DNA of 64,000 nucleotides, taken from contig JADHVO010000002.1 in assembly GCA_016783965.1 (NCBI GenBank), positions 496,001 through 560,000 on the forward strand, read 5' to 3'. Of this stretch, positions 19,392 through 27,386 are shown piece by piece; positions within the stretch are counted from its first letter, which is position 1; every line of letters begins with the position of its first letter. Under the pieces are notes generated by a model, which searched no databases, was not told where the DNA came from, and saw only the letters and a list, made by a program, of their open reading frames with translations. This DNA comes from Alphaproteobacteria bacterium. GTDB taxonomy: Bacteria; Pseudomonadota; Alphaproteobacteria; Micropepsales; Micropepsaceae. The translations under genes and the position numbers were made by a program.

Positions 19392-19844
19392 CTAAAGGCC
19401 CTCGCGAAGTCTGATCGTGATGGCTTGCCTGTCACGTCCAACCTCGAAGCTCGCACGGGCAAAGGACGGTTGATCAAGCAGCGGCCTTGCATCGTTCGAA
19501 AAGCCGAAGGGCTCCTCGGGATATCCAAAAACGTTCATCTTGAAAGCGCCGCTTCGGTCGAAGTCCTGGAAGACCTTGGCGGCGTATCGACCGGGAGAAA
19601 GCCCCCTGACGGTGAGCGTTGTCGTGGGCGATGTCGCTGTGACCGTGACCGCGGCGATTGGTTGACCATCGTGGCCGGCATAGGACCGTTCGTCATAGAG
19701 TGCGAGTCGAATGTCACCGCCTTTCGACGACACATTGGTCACGCTGACGGCAAGATCAGCTGCAGCCGCTGGGCCGGCGCAGAAAAGCAGCACAGCCAAC
19801 GCAACAAATACGCGGGATGACCCGTTTCGATGCAACCTGTTCAT
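19392..19844 (-). CDS. DUF2141-family exported protein
   Basis: A 150-residue protein from MNRLHRNGSSRVFVALAVLL (start at 19844) with a Sec signal peptide cleaved after AAA. The mature domain has GGDIRLALYDERSY, LSPGRYAAKVFQDFDRSGAF and MNVFGYPEEPFGFSNDA, which are the diagnostic blocks of DUF2141. The start ATG overlaps the upstream lipoprotein stop (ATGA), so the two are translationally coupled. DUF2141 proteins are small periplasmic beta-sandwich proteins of unknown role. Confidence 0.85.
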   Translation of the reverse strand: MNRLHRNGSSRVFVALAVLLFCAGPAAAADLAVSVTNVSSKGGDIRLALYDERSYAGHDGQPIAAVTVTATSPTTTLTVRGLSPGRYAAKVFQDFDRSGAFKMNVFGYPEEPFGFSNDARPLLDQPSFARASFEVGRDRQAITIRLREGL

Positions 19845-20182
19845 GGCGTTAGCCAGCGCTGCAAGCCCGCGTCGACACGTTCGAGCGCAAGCTGCGCAAC
19901 GACCGCAATTCTCTCGGCGACCGCCCGCGGCCGATAGCACAGCGGATCGCGGGCCGGCGCGAAAAGGCGGCGGCAGCGCCCCCGCCGGAAGACCGGCAAA
20001 TAACCTGCCTGGGTCATGCACGCTTCGATCTGACCGTTTGATTCGGCGTGCAGCGCACAAGCCTGTGCCAAGCGCCGCTGATCTTTGAGACACCCGGATA
20101 GCGCCAAACCGAGAGCGGCAACGGCCAAGACCGGCGCAACGAGTTTGTATCTTGCGATCACAGCAGCGAACTCAGCCACCAA
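19841..20182 (-). CDS. Small putative lipoprotein
   Basis: A 113-residue protein with a hydrophobic leader (VLAVAALGLALSGC) that ends in a good lipobox, LSGC. The mature part has four more Cys residues (QACALH, EACMTQ, GRCRRL, PLCYRP) and is basic. It overlaps the small membrane-protein ORF upstream by 11 nt and DUF2141 downstream by 4 nt, so it belongs to the same operon below the two-component system. I do not recognise the family. Confidence 0.6.
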   Translation of the reverse strand: MVAEFAAVIARYKLVAPVLAVAALGLALSGCLKDQRRLAQACALHAESNGQIEACMTQAGYLPVFRRGRCRRLFAPARDPLCYRPRAVAERIAVVAQLALERVDAGLQRWLTP

Positions 20183-20372
20183 GGGCCGCCGACAAGAACA
20201 TGCAGCCGATCAGCACAACTGCCAGAGCGCGAATGTCCCGGGATCCTCGATCCGAAATCGCCATGCGCAAGAGACCCGAGCCTAGCGCCGCAGCGCCAAG
20301 AACCAATGAAAGAGGCACAAGGATCGACAGAGTGCCACGCCGTCCACGAGAGCGTCGTGCGTTCAGCTCCAC
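20172..20372 (-). CDS. Possible small two-helix membrane protein
   Basis: A 66-residue reading frame from a GTG at 20372. It has a basic N-terminus, then two hydrophobic segments (TLSILVPLSLVLGAAALGSG and ALAVVLIGCMFLSAALGG) joined by a short polar loop. It ends 11 nt inside the following lipoprotein gene, as coupled operon genes often do. The start codon is uncertain, and the longer ORF-track version upstream looks non-coding. No family is recognised. Confidence 0.4.
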   Translation of the reverse strand: MELNARRSRGRRGTLSILVPLSLVLGAAALGSGLLRMAISDRGSRDIRALAVVLIGCMFLSAALGG

Positions 20373-20557
20373 CCGAAAACGCACCGACGCAAGCAAGTAT
20401 GAAGCAGTACGGAATTGCCTGCAGTTCAAATCGGCAAGATTGCGAAACTGTATAGGAGCGCGGCGAGCGTCATCGAAGACCACCGCCCGCGCCCGAGACA
20501 ACCAGATCCCCGCGAAGGTCTCTTGCGCCGAGCGGCCTGTCCAACACGTGGCCGCCG

Positions 20558-21931
20558 CTACACCGTTTGGTTGGCTGTCTGGAACCGGAGGGTCACCTTG
20601 AGGCCTGGATGATTGTCCGAAAGCAGGATCACCGCGTTGTGCAGGGCAGCGATTGCGGCGCACAGGCTGAGGCCAAGGCCGGTCCCTTCGGTCGTGCGGC
20701 TGCGCTCCAAACGGAAGAAGCGCTGGAAGACTTTGGTGCGCATGTCAGCCGGTATGCCCGGCCCTGTGTCGGTGATCTCCACGACGACGCCATGGCCAGG
20801 CGTTGCTGCGGCTGCCACGGTGATCACCGTGCCCGCAGGGCAGTGACGGATCGCGTTCTCGATAAGGTTCGAGAATAGCTGCGGCAGTAGCTCGCGGTCG
20901 CCCATGATCAGGAGACCACCTGCCACGTTCGTCGCAAGGGTCTGGCCCTGTTCCTCAGCGACAGAGGCATAAGTCTCTGCCATGTCGTTCAGCATGGCGG
21001 AAAGGTCGATCGTTGCAAATGCCGTGGCCCGCGTATGGGCCTCGATCTGCGTGATCCTGAGAAGCGCAGTGAAAGTATCGAGAATGGAGTCCACGTCCTC
21101 GATCGACCTGTCGAGGGCCAGCCGAACATCCGCCAACGAATTGCCGGCGCGGGCCAGTTCGAGCCGTTGGCGATGACGCGTGAGGGGCGTGCGCAGGTCA
21201 TGCGCGATGTCTGTCGAGACCTCTTGCAAGCCCGCCATGAGCGTCTCGATCCGGTCAAGCATCGCATTCAGGCTGGCGGCCAGATGATCGAATTCGTCAT
21301 TGGTGGCCCGCACCGGAATGCGGCGGCTGAGATCGCCCGCGATGATGTCGCGGCTCGTCTGGCTGATTGTTTCGACGCGGCGGAGAAGCCCAACGCTCAA
21401 GATACTCCCTGAGCCAAGCGCGAGTACTATGGTGGCCAGTATTCCGACGAGGAAAGACCGCGAGATCATCTCGCGCATTTCCTCCAGTTCGTAGGCATCG
21501 AGCCCGACAAAGAGATAACCACCCTCTGGCGCTGCAACGCCAAGGCCCCGGACTTCATGCGGGGTGCCGTTGAAAGAACCGCCTTCGTCGCGCGCCGCCC
21601 AGATCCGTACGCCGAGTACCGGCGCGAGCGGCGCAATATTTCCGGCCAATTTGGCACCCTTGGCGTCGAGGAGCAGGTAATACATCCCTCTGGACGCATT
21701 CGCCGAATAAGCCGTGACGGTGCCGCGGAGCGCCGCGAGAGACCCGCCATGCGCCGCCGTCCGGACTTCGGCGACTTCGGCGGCCGCTGTCTGATCGATC
21801 TGGTCTGAAATGAATCCCGCGCCCACCCAATACATCACGCCGAACAGGATAAGGACGGAGGCGCAGAAGAAACCGGCATAGAGCACGGTGAGGCGGAAAC
21901 TGGTCGTGCGCAGAAATCTAGGCAGCTGCAT
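20558..21931 (-). CDS. Membrane sensor histidine kinase (EnvZ/QseC/CusS-like)
   Basis: A 457-residue kinase from MQLPRFLRTTSFRLTVLYAG (21931), overlapping the response-regulator stop by 14 nt. TM1 is at about 12-35 and a periplasmic sensor domain of about 115 residues follows. TM2 is at about 152-175, with HAMP (RRVETISQTSRDIIAGDLSRRIPVR...) after it. The H-box is STDIAHDLRTPLTRH, the N-box NLIENAIRHCP, and the G-boxes DTGPGIP and GTGLGLSL. All catalytic motifs are intact. It pairs with the regulator encoded just upstream. The signal is unknown; the metal and envelope neighbours suggest a metal or envelope stimulus. Confidence 0.94.
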   Translation of the reverse strand: MQLPRFLRTTSFRLTVLYAGFFCASVLILFGVMYWVGAGFISDQIDQTAAAEVAEVRTAAHGGSLAALRGTVTAYSANASRGMYYLLLDAKGAKLAGNIAPLAPVLGVRIWAARDEGGSFNGTPHEVRGLGVAAPEGGYLFVGLDAYELEEMREMISRSFLVGILATIVLALGSGSILSVGLLRRVETISQTSRDIIAGDLSRRIPVRATNDEFDHLAASLNAMLDRIETLMAGLQEVSTDIAHDLRTPLTRHRQRLELARAGNSLADVRLALDRSIEDVDSILDTFTALLRITQIEAHTRATAFATIDLSAMLNDMAETYASVAEEQGQTLATNVAGGLLIMGDRELLPQLFSNLIENAIRHCPAGTVITVAAAATPGHGVVVEITDTGPGIPADMRTKVFQRFFRLERSRTTEGTGLGLSLCAAIAALHNAVILLSDNHPGLKVTLRFQTANQTV

Positions 21932-22607
21932 CGAGCAAGTAACCCGCTCCGCGCACTGTTTGGATGAGATCGTCGAAGCCTTCGCGGTGGATCTTGGAGC
22001 GCAGACGGCTGATATGCGTTTCGACGACGTTGGTGCGGGGATCGAAATGGAAGTCCCACACACTTTCAAGCAGCATCGTGCGGGTCACGACCTCGCCGGC
22101 GTGGCGCATGAGATATTCAAGCAGCTTGAACTCGCGCGGCTGCAGCAAGATCGGCTTGTCGCCGCGCCGAACGGTGCGCTTGAGGAGATCGAGCTCGAGA
22201 TCGCCGACCCGGAGCGTCGTTTCGGCCTTGATCTCGCGGGGCCGCCGCCCAAGGGCGTTCACGCGCGCAATGAGCTCGGCAAAAGCAAACGGCTTGGTGA
22301 GGTAGTCGTCCGCACCCGCGTCGAGGCCGCTGACCCGGTCGCCGACACCGCCCAGGGTCGTGAGAAAGAGAATCGGCGCCACGTTGCCGCCAGCGCGGAG
22401 CGTACGGACGATGCTCAGCCCGTCGACGCCGGGCAGCATCCGGTCGATGATAAGAAGATCCCATTGCTCGCCGGTCGCGCGGAACAACCCGTCGCGGCCG
22501 TCGGCCGCCACACTGAGCGTGTGACCGGCCTCGCTGAGACCCCGCGCGATGTACTCGGCTGTCTCTCTGTCGTCTTCGATAAGCAATATCTTCACGTGGT
22601 GCTCCAT
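21918..22607 (-). CDS. OmpR/PhoB-family response regulator
   Basis: A 229-residue regulator from MEHHVKILLIEDDRETAEYI (22607). The acidic pocket is EDD at 11-13. The phosphoacceptor is D55 in LLIIDRMLPGVDG, and the conserved Thr/Lys (LTT, LTKPF) are present. The C-terminal winged helix has PILLQPREFKLLEYLMRHAGEVVTR and ETHISRLRSKI. It is the first gene of a minus-strand operon with the kinase. It is divergent from the DUF6662-like and cupredoxin genes, which are the natural candidates for control from the 334-bp shared gap. Confidence 0.94.
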   Translation of the reverse strand: MEHHVKILLIEDDRETAEYIARGLSEAGHTLSVAADGRDGLFRATGEQWDLLIIDRMLPGVDGLSIVRTLRAGGNVAPILFLTTLGGVGDRVSGLDAGADDYLTKPFAFAELIARVNALGRRPREIKAETTLRVGDLELDLLKRTVRRGDKPILLQPREFKLLEYLMRHAGEVVTRTMLLESVWDFHFDPRTNVVETHISRLRSKIHREGFDDLIQTVRGAGYLLDAAA

Positions 22608-22941
22608 GCGCCACTTGGCGCGCGCCTCCGAAGACCCGTCAAGTTGGGAATTCCCAAGGGTCGGCTGCGACGGCCGCTCGCCGAGAGATTGGCTGTCGCA
22701 ATTCGAGTACACCGGCGATGACCGAGTGGCAGGCGCGCACGAAAGTCACCCGCCACCAAATCACCGGGTGGAATCCGGGGCGCGGCATAGCGGCCCATCC
22801 GCTCCGACAAAGGTAAGCTATCTAGCTGATTAGTCAGATAAATTTCCAATCTGGCAGACGTCCCGATCATACTGCGATTAAGTCTCATTGACTTATACCA
22901 CACTCTGTCGCAACTGCGTATCAACAACAGAGCGGGGCGTG
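22608..22941. other. Divergent regulatory gap between the two-component system and the DUF6662-like gene
   Basis: No gene is seen. The centre is AT-rich (22815-22920). It holds an inverted repeat AAGTC-TCATT-GACTT (22880-22894) and a nearby GCTGATTAGTCAGAT segment, either of which could be a regulator site. It should contain promoters in both directions. Confidence 0.5.
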
Positions 22942-23796
22942 ATGAAGCACAATCGACTGGGGACTGCCGTCGCCATAACACTCATCGCGATCCCGCTCGG
23001 CCTAGCTCCGCGGCCGGCACGCGCCGACGACCGCCCCTTCGCGTTCGCTTACACCACGGACATCGAGGCGGCGGGCGAGAAAGAAATCGAGCAGGAACTG
23101 ACCTGGTCATCCGGTCATGCCAATGCGGCGTTCCAGGAGATCGTGTCACGATCGGAATTCGAATACGGCTTCAGCGACAATTTTCAGGGCTCGTTCTATC
23201 TGAACTACGATTGGTCGCGTACGCATGACCATTCGGTGCCAGGGCCTGCGGAAACGTCGAGCCTGCCTGGCGTCTCGGGCGAGTTCATCTACCGGTTCAT
23301 GAATGTCTATTTCGATCCCTTCGGTTTTGCGCTCTATGCGGAGCCGTCGATCGGCAACGGCACCCGTTCGTTCGAGCTGAAAGCCCTCTTCCAGAAGAAC
23401 TTCCTGAACGACGACCTTCGCCTCGTGCTCAACATCAATGCCGAGGACCGCTGGGAGAAAAACAGCCTGGGACATTACGACCAGAGCAGCGCTCTCGAGT
23501 TCTACACGGGTGCAGCCTACAACCTCACGCCGGATATCAGCGCCGGCGTCGAACTCGACAACGAGCGCGGCTATGACGGGCTGATCCTCGGCACCAATTC
23601 CGCATACGCCGAGAACGCCTATTTTGCGGGACCAACGGTCCAATATGTCGGCCATCCGGTTCGCGTGATCCTTGGTGTCCAGGCCCAGTTGCCGTGGGCA
23701 AGCGATCCGACCCACACGCCGGGCGCGATTGTCGATGGCTATCTGGCCGGGGCGGAGCGGTTTCGGGCGCGGCTCCGGTTCGCGATGGACTTTTAG
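22942..23796 (+). CDS. DUF6662-like outer-membrane beta-barrel protein
   Basis: A 284-residue exported protein starting at MKHNRLGTAVAITLIAIPLG (22942, AGCGGGG upstream), with a signal peptide ending near ARA. The mature sequence begins DDRPFAFAYTTDIEAAGEKEIEQELTW. It alternates aromatic and polar residues throughout and ends in FRARLRFAMDF, a terminal Phe typical of outer-membrane barrels. The arrangement matches DUF6662 proteins, which are often found beside cupredoxin and iron-permease genes. The cupredoxin gene follows after 19 bp. A metal- or envelope-related channel or sensor role is inference. Confidence 0.75.
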   Translation: MKHNRLGTAVAITLIAIPLGLAPRPARADDRPFAFAYTTDIEAAGEKEIEQELTWSSGHANAAFQEIVSRSEFEYGFSDNFQGSFYLNYDWSRTHDHSVPGPAETSSLPGVSGEFIYRFMNVYFDPFGFALYAEPSIGNGTRSFELKALFQKNFLNDDLRLVLNINAEDRWEKNSLGHYDQSSALEFYTGAAYNLTPDISAGVELDNERGYDGLILGTNSAYAENAYFAGPTVQYVGHPVRVILGVQAQLPWASDPTHTPGAIVDGYLAGAERFRARLRFAMDF

Positions 23797-23815
23797 TGCC
23801 CCTGAACCTGGAGCC

Positions 23816-24145
23816 ATGAAGATGAGATCGGTTTTCCCCGCGGCGTTGATTGCGTTCCTTTCGACCGGCGCGGTGGCGCAAGACAACGTTGCATCGCTCT
23901 CCCTGAAGGATCACAGGTTCGCGCCCGCGGAAATACACGTAAAGGCGAACACGCCATCGACCGTCACTCTGACGAACAATGACGATCAGACCGAGGAGTT
24001 CGACTCCACGAGCCTCAAGATCGAGAAAGTCGTGGCGGGCCATTCGTCTGGCATCATGCGCTGGCGTCCGTTGGCGCCAGGCCGCTACCCGTTCATGGGT
24101 GAGTTTCATTCCGATAGCGCCCAAGGTGTTGTGATCGCGGAATGA
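23816..24145 (+). CDS. Periplasmic cupredoxin-domain protein
   Basis: A 109-residue protein from MKMRSVFPAALIAFLSTGAVAQ (23816) with a Sec signal peptide. The cupredoxin_1 fold is clear: SLKDHRFAPAEIHVKANTPSTVTLTNND, EEFDSTSLKIEKVV, LAPGRYPFMGEFHSDSAQGVVIA. This is the type normally encoded beside FTR1-type iron permeases, where it is thought to bind copper or iron in the periplasm. The possible ligands seen are H27-like (KDHRF), the Glu/Asp of EEFDS, and His/Met of FMGEFH. No FTR1 gene is present in the window. Confidence 0.88.
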   Translation: MKMRSVFPAALIAFLSTGAVAQDNVASLSLKDHRFAPAEIHVKANTPSTVTLTNNDDQTEEFDSTSLKIEKVVAGHSSGIMRWRPLAPGRYPFMGEFHSDSAQGVVIAE

Positions 24146-24254
24146 CAGTGCGAACCGCCACGCAATAGCCGCGAAGGCGTCACAGAAGACAGGCATGGAC
24201 CCGATCGCGAGCACATGCTCGTTGCCAATTGCAAACCCGGGCGGCCTCAAAGAG

Positions 24255-24896
24255 TCAACGATGCAACAGCGTCACCGCGTCACGTGTTTCCCAACCTTCG
24301 CGCACCAGCGCAGGAACGTCGCTTTCTTCTGACGGATAGCCGAGACAGAGATACGCCACGAAGGTCCAATCGGCCGGCACCTCGAGGATTTCGGCGACGC
24401 GCTGCGGGTCGAGGATCGACACCCAACCCAATCCAATACCCCGCGCCCGTGCCGCGAGCCACAGCGTGTGAATCGCGAGAACGGCGGAGTACTCGACTGT
24501 TTCCGGCATGGTCGCACGGCCAAGACCGTGGCCCTTCTGCGTCCCGCGATCGGCAAACACGGCGAGCTGACACGGCGCCTCGTCCAGTCCCGCCAGCTTG
24601 AGGCGTGCGTAGAGCGAGGCGCGGCTTTCATCCTGCGCGCGCAGGGCGTCTGCATTGCAGGCTTCGAAACAGTCTCGAATGGCACTGCGGCGGACGGGAT
24701 CATCGACGACGACAAAGCGCCACGGCTCGCTCAGGCCGACGGAGGGCGCCAGGTTTGCCGTTGCGATGAGCTCATCGCGTGTGTCTGCCCGCAGCGGATC
24801 GCGCCGGAAGCGGCGGACATCGCGGCGCCATTTGAATAGCGCGAACAGGTCGTTACGAAACTGGTCGCTGAAAATCGGCGGTGCGCAGTCGGGCAT
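24255..24896 (-). CDS. bluB: 5,6-dimethylbenzimidazole synthase BluB
   Basis: A 213-residue nitroreductase-fold enzyme that converts reduced FMN to 5,6-dimethylbenzimidazole, the lower ligand of cobalamin. The defining blocks are all seen: ALFKWRRDVRRFRRDPL, NLAPSVGLSEPWRFVVV, YARLKLAGLDEAPCQLAVF, GLGRATMPETVEYSAVLAIHTLWLAARARGIGLGWVSIL and AYLCLGYP. Length is normal. It stands alone and convergent with the cupredoxin gene, with no other cobalamin genes in the window. A cobalamin riboswitch is not apparent in the 83 bp upstream. Confidence 0.95.
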   Translation of the reverse strand: MPDCAPPIFSDQFRNDLFALFKWRRDVRRFRRDPLRADTRDELIATANLAPSVGLSEPWRFVVVDDPVRRSAIRDCFEACNADALRAQDESRASLYARLKLAGLDEAPCQLAVFADRGTQKGHGLGRATMPETVEYSAVLAIHTLWLAARARGIGLGWVSILDPQRVAEILEVPADWTFVAYLCLGYPSEESDVPALVREGWETRDAVTLLHR

Positions 24897-24979
24897 GTCC
24901 CAACGCTACTCTTGCCGGGCCTGGTGTCCAGTCACGTCAAGTGGCGAAGGGCGGCGGTTTCCCGCCGCCCCTGTCCTGC

Positions 24980-25822
24980 CTAGCGGAAGCGCCAGTTACC
25001 GTCATCCTGGCGGCACGCGGTGCCGTCGCGATCGAAGCGCTGATCGCCGCGATAGGTCACCGTGTGGAAGTCGCGGCAAATGTAGGGACCGTCGCGATAT
25101 TCCCGGGTCGAGGTAAAGGTGCCGTAGTTGGCATTGTGCTGCCAACGATACTCGCGGCCGACATCACCATTGAGGCTTTGCCCATAGGTGTTGAAGGCGT
25201 AGCGCTGGTCGTCGCAGTCGACGTCGCGTGACAAGGTGTTGCCGAGGAGGCCGCCCAGGATCACACCGCCTGCGATGGCACCACCGTTGCCGTGGCTCGC
25301 GGCGCCGCCGATCAGACCACCGGCGAGCGCGCCGAAGATCGTCCCTGCTGCGACGTTGCCGCTCCGGCAGCTGCGTTCGTAGTCGCCTTCGCGATAGTAG
25401 TTGCCCGGCGGAGTCGGCGGAGGACCGTAGCGGTCGTCGCCGCCATAGCCACGGTCGCTATCGTACCAGCCGTTGCCATAGATGTTGCGCGGTCCCCAGT
25501 CGCCCTCGTTCAGCTGCTGCCCGATATTGCGCAGCTGGACCGCGTAAGTGCGGAAGGCGCCGTAGTCGATTCGGCCGTTCTGGTAATAGGTCTGGACAAC
25601 CCGTATCTCGATGTTGCCGAGATCCCGCTGAATGCGCCACGCGCGATAGCCGTCGAGCGAGCGATCGCGGACCCTGGATGCGATCACGTCTTCGAGGTGA
25701 GACTCCCAGCGCGCGAGGCGGCTATAGCCTTCGTCGCCCGAAATCTGCACGGGGTCCGCGAAGGCCGTGGTGGTCGTGAATATGGCGCCTACCCCAAGCG
25801 CCATCGCGAAGAGTTTTTTCAA
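24980..25822 (-). CDS. Secreted glycine-zipper (17-kDa antigen-like) protein
   Basis: A protein of 280 residues when started at the TTG at 25822 (KKLFAMALGVGAIFTTTTAFA), because AGGAG stands 7 nt upstream and a signal peptide follows. The first mature half is helical. A Tyr/Gly/Pro-rich linker (YGPPPTPPGNYYREGDYE) leads to a glycine-zipper 2TM segment (VAAGTIFGALAGGLIGGAASHG...GVILGGLLGNTLS). A C-terminal part with two Cys pairs (VDCDD, YICRDF, TACRQDD) follows. Such proteins sit in the cell envelope. The function is unknown. Confidence 0.8.
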   Translation of the reverse strand: MKKLFAMALGVGAIFTTTTAFADPVQISGDEGYSRLARWESHLEDVIASRVRDRSLDGYRAWRIQRDLGNIEIRVVQTYYQNGRIDYGAFRTYAVQLRNIGQQLNEGDWGPRNIYGNGWYDSDRGYGGDDRYGPPPTPPGNYYREGDYERSCRSGNVAAGTIFGALAGGLIGGAASHGNGGAIAGGVILGGLLGNTLSRDVDCDDQRYAFNTYGQSLNGDVGREYRWQHNANYGTFTSTREYRDGPYICRDFHTVTYRGDQRFDRDGTACRQDDGNWRFR

Positions 25823-25917
25823 GCTACGTCTCCTGGTTGTGTTGGCGGTCGACAACTGCCAGCTTTGCCGCTCCGTTGGAGCAAACAGGCCAGAGGTCAT
25901 TTGGTTCCCGATTGAGC

Positions 25918-26253
25918 CTAGCGTCCGATCTGGCGGCTGACGCCGTTTTCGTCCTGGTTCAACGCCCGCTGCTCGGCCCGCGTGATGTGACCGTGATTGA
26001 AGCGCGCATCGAAACGCTCCTGCCCCCGGATCGTGCGGACTTCGGCGTGGAGATGCCTGGCTTCGGCGCCAGAGATCTCGCCCTCGCGGCGCTCCTCGTG
26101 AATGCGGCGATTGAGGTTGTGGAGGCGATCGTTCACTTGCTCGCGACGGGGGTGATGACGCTGCCAGACCGTGTCCGCGGACGCACTGGCCACGGTCGAG
26201 AGACCGAGAAACAACCCGACTGTTGAGATGACTGCTACTCGCTTGAGGTTCAT
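25918..26253 (-). CDS. Small periplasmic His/Arg-rich helical protein
   Basis: A 111-residue protein with a signal peptide (MNLKRVAVISTVGLFLGLSTVASASA). The mature part is WQRHHPRREQVNDRLHNLNRRIHEERREGEISGAEARHLHAEVR..., then GHITRAEQRALNQDENGVSRQIGR. This matches a family of small exported proteins widespread in proteobacteria, with a degenerate paired-helix pattern (GEIS.AEA, GHITRAEQ) reminiscent of EF-hand-like loops. It could bind cations. The function is unknown. It is in tandem with the glycine-zipper gene on the same strand. Confidence 0.75.
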   Translation of the reverse strand: MNLKRVAVISTVGLFLGLSTVASASADTVWQRHHPRREQVNDRLHNLNRRIHEERREGEISGAEARHLHAEVRTIRGQERFDARFNHGHITRAEQRALNQDENGVSRQIGR

Positions 26254-26440
26254 GTCGAACTCCTGATGCTCGTCGTTAGATTGGTGTCCCCGCGTGCGTA
26301 TCCTGCACGCAGCGCTTGAACCTCATCTGACCGGTCCGTTCACACCGCGTTCAGTTTTGATCCGTAGCGGGCAACGGCGCACCCGCGTCGTTGTCCTGTA
26401 AGCGTCCGTTTCAGACGGTTGCCACACCTTGGCCGAAGTC

Positions 26441-26472
26441 AAAGAAAAAAGGGCCGCTGGAAGCGGCCCTTT
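26441..26472 (-). terminator. Rho-independent terminator (minus strand) after the His-rich gene
   Basis: AAAGGGCCGCT-GGA-AGCGGCCCTTT is a perfect 11-bp hairpin. Read leftward it is followed by TTTTTCTTT. It lies 22 bp beyond the stop codon of the His-rich gene at 26495. Confidence 0.88.
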
Positions 26473-26494
26473 GTGTCTGGCGCGAACGCTTCGG

Positions 26495-26695
26495 CTATTT
26501 GTGCGAGTGCTCGTGCGCCGTCGCAGTGTGCTTGTGGCCATGCGTGCTGTGCTCGTGGGCCGCGTCAGCGTGCTCTTTTGCCTCGTTATGTCTTCCGTGA
26601 TCGTGGTGATGCGCGGCCTGACGATGATGATGCGCCGCAGCGGCGTGATGCGCGGCTGCTGCATGATGATGCTCACTCGCGTGATGTTTTGCCAT
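26495..26695 (-). CDS. Histidine-rich metal-binding miniprotein
   Basis: A 66-residue protein starting MAKHHASEHHHAAAAHHAAAAHHH, with an ideal ribosome site (GGGAGGAAC) before the ATG at 26695. About a third of all residues are His, arranged in HHH/HH runs separated by Ala, Lys and Asp. It ends HTATAHEHSHK. It has no signal peptide, so it is probably cytosolic. By composition it resembles nickel/zinc/copper storage proteins such as Hpn, but I claim no homology. It is followed by a strong terminator and preceded by the Cys/Tyr-tail gene, 50 bp upstream. The reverse-frame ORFs over this stretch are shadows. Confidence 0.75.
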   Translation of the reverse strand: MAKHHASEHHHAAAAHHAAAAHHHRQAAHHHDHGRHNEAKEHADAAHEHSTHGHKHTATAHEHSHK

Positions 26696-26745
26696 CAGTT
26701 CCTCCCAAGTGTTGCCATGCAGGCCAATGTGGCCGTCGGTGATTA

Positions 26746-27180
26746 CTAGTAGCAGTAGTACTGATACCAGCAGTAACCCCAAGCGTTACAGTAGTATTGG
26801 TAGTAGCATACCGCCTGGGTGGCGCTCACGTTCTTGATCTCGGCGTCGATCGCCGCGGCCAGCGATGCGTTCGGGCCGGTGGCGTAGTTCTTCGCCATCT
26901 TGAGGAGCGTCAGTGGGTCGTAGGTTGCCGTCGGCTTGCTGCCCGGCGCACCGGACTTCATCGTCCCGAGGTTCGACTTCAGTCCGTTGATCAAATGCGC
27001 CGCGGCCAGGAGCGTCGCCGGATCGTGGTTGGCTTCACCATATGCGGCGAGAGTAGCCGCAAGTTGCGCTTTCTGAAGCCCGTCCGCGGGTGCCTCTGCT
27101 TCCTTGGCCGATCCGGCGCCGGTTGCCGCGAGCGCGAACGCGGCCACAACAGCGGCCGCAATGTATCTGCGATAGCTCAT
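26746..27180 (-). CDS. Exported protein with a Cys/Tyr/Trp-rich C-terminal tail
   Basis: A 144-residue protein from MSYRRYIAAAVVAAFALAATGAGSA (27180, GGAGG upstream). The signal peptide is followed by a helical domain with repeats like HDPATLLAAAHLI and YDPLTLLKMAKNYA. The last 20 residues are extraordinary: two CxYQYYC-like units (CYYQYYC and CWYQYYC) around NAWGY, ending in Y, with four Cys, eight Tyr and two Trp. This tail could bind metal, form disulfides or be a modification site. The adjacent gene encodes a His-rich protein. I do not recognise the family. Confidence 0.7.
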   Translation of the reverse strand: MSYRRYIAAAVVAAFALAATGAGSAKEAEAPADGLQKAQLAATLAAYGEANHDPATLLAAAHLINGLKSNLGTMKSGAPGSKPTATYDPLTLLKMAKNYATGPNASLAAAIDAEIKNVSATQAVCYYQYYCNAWGYCWYQYYCY

Positions 27181-27386
27181 GCAATCTCCCTCCAATTTCG
27201 ACACGTTGGTGAAAGACCGGGCCGGATGGCTCGGCCATGCGAAGCTCAGATAGAGCAGTACTATGCGGCCCTTGTGTGGCACCCGCAATTGATTTCCCTC
27301 AACAGACGCCCTGCTTTCGCCCAAAATTTGACTTGGCGAGGTCGATTTTCGAGCGGGCGCATGTGCGGGAGAAGCGCTGGGGAAAC

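Noticed and set aside
26323-26749. ORFs in other frames over the His-rich gene
   Set aside because: Their Met/Arg/Thr or Val/Leu/Arg composition follows from reading CAC/CAT-rich DNA in the wrong frame; the His-rich frame has the ribosome site and terminator.
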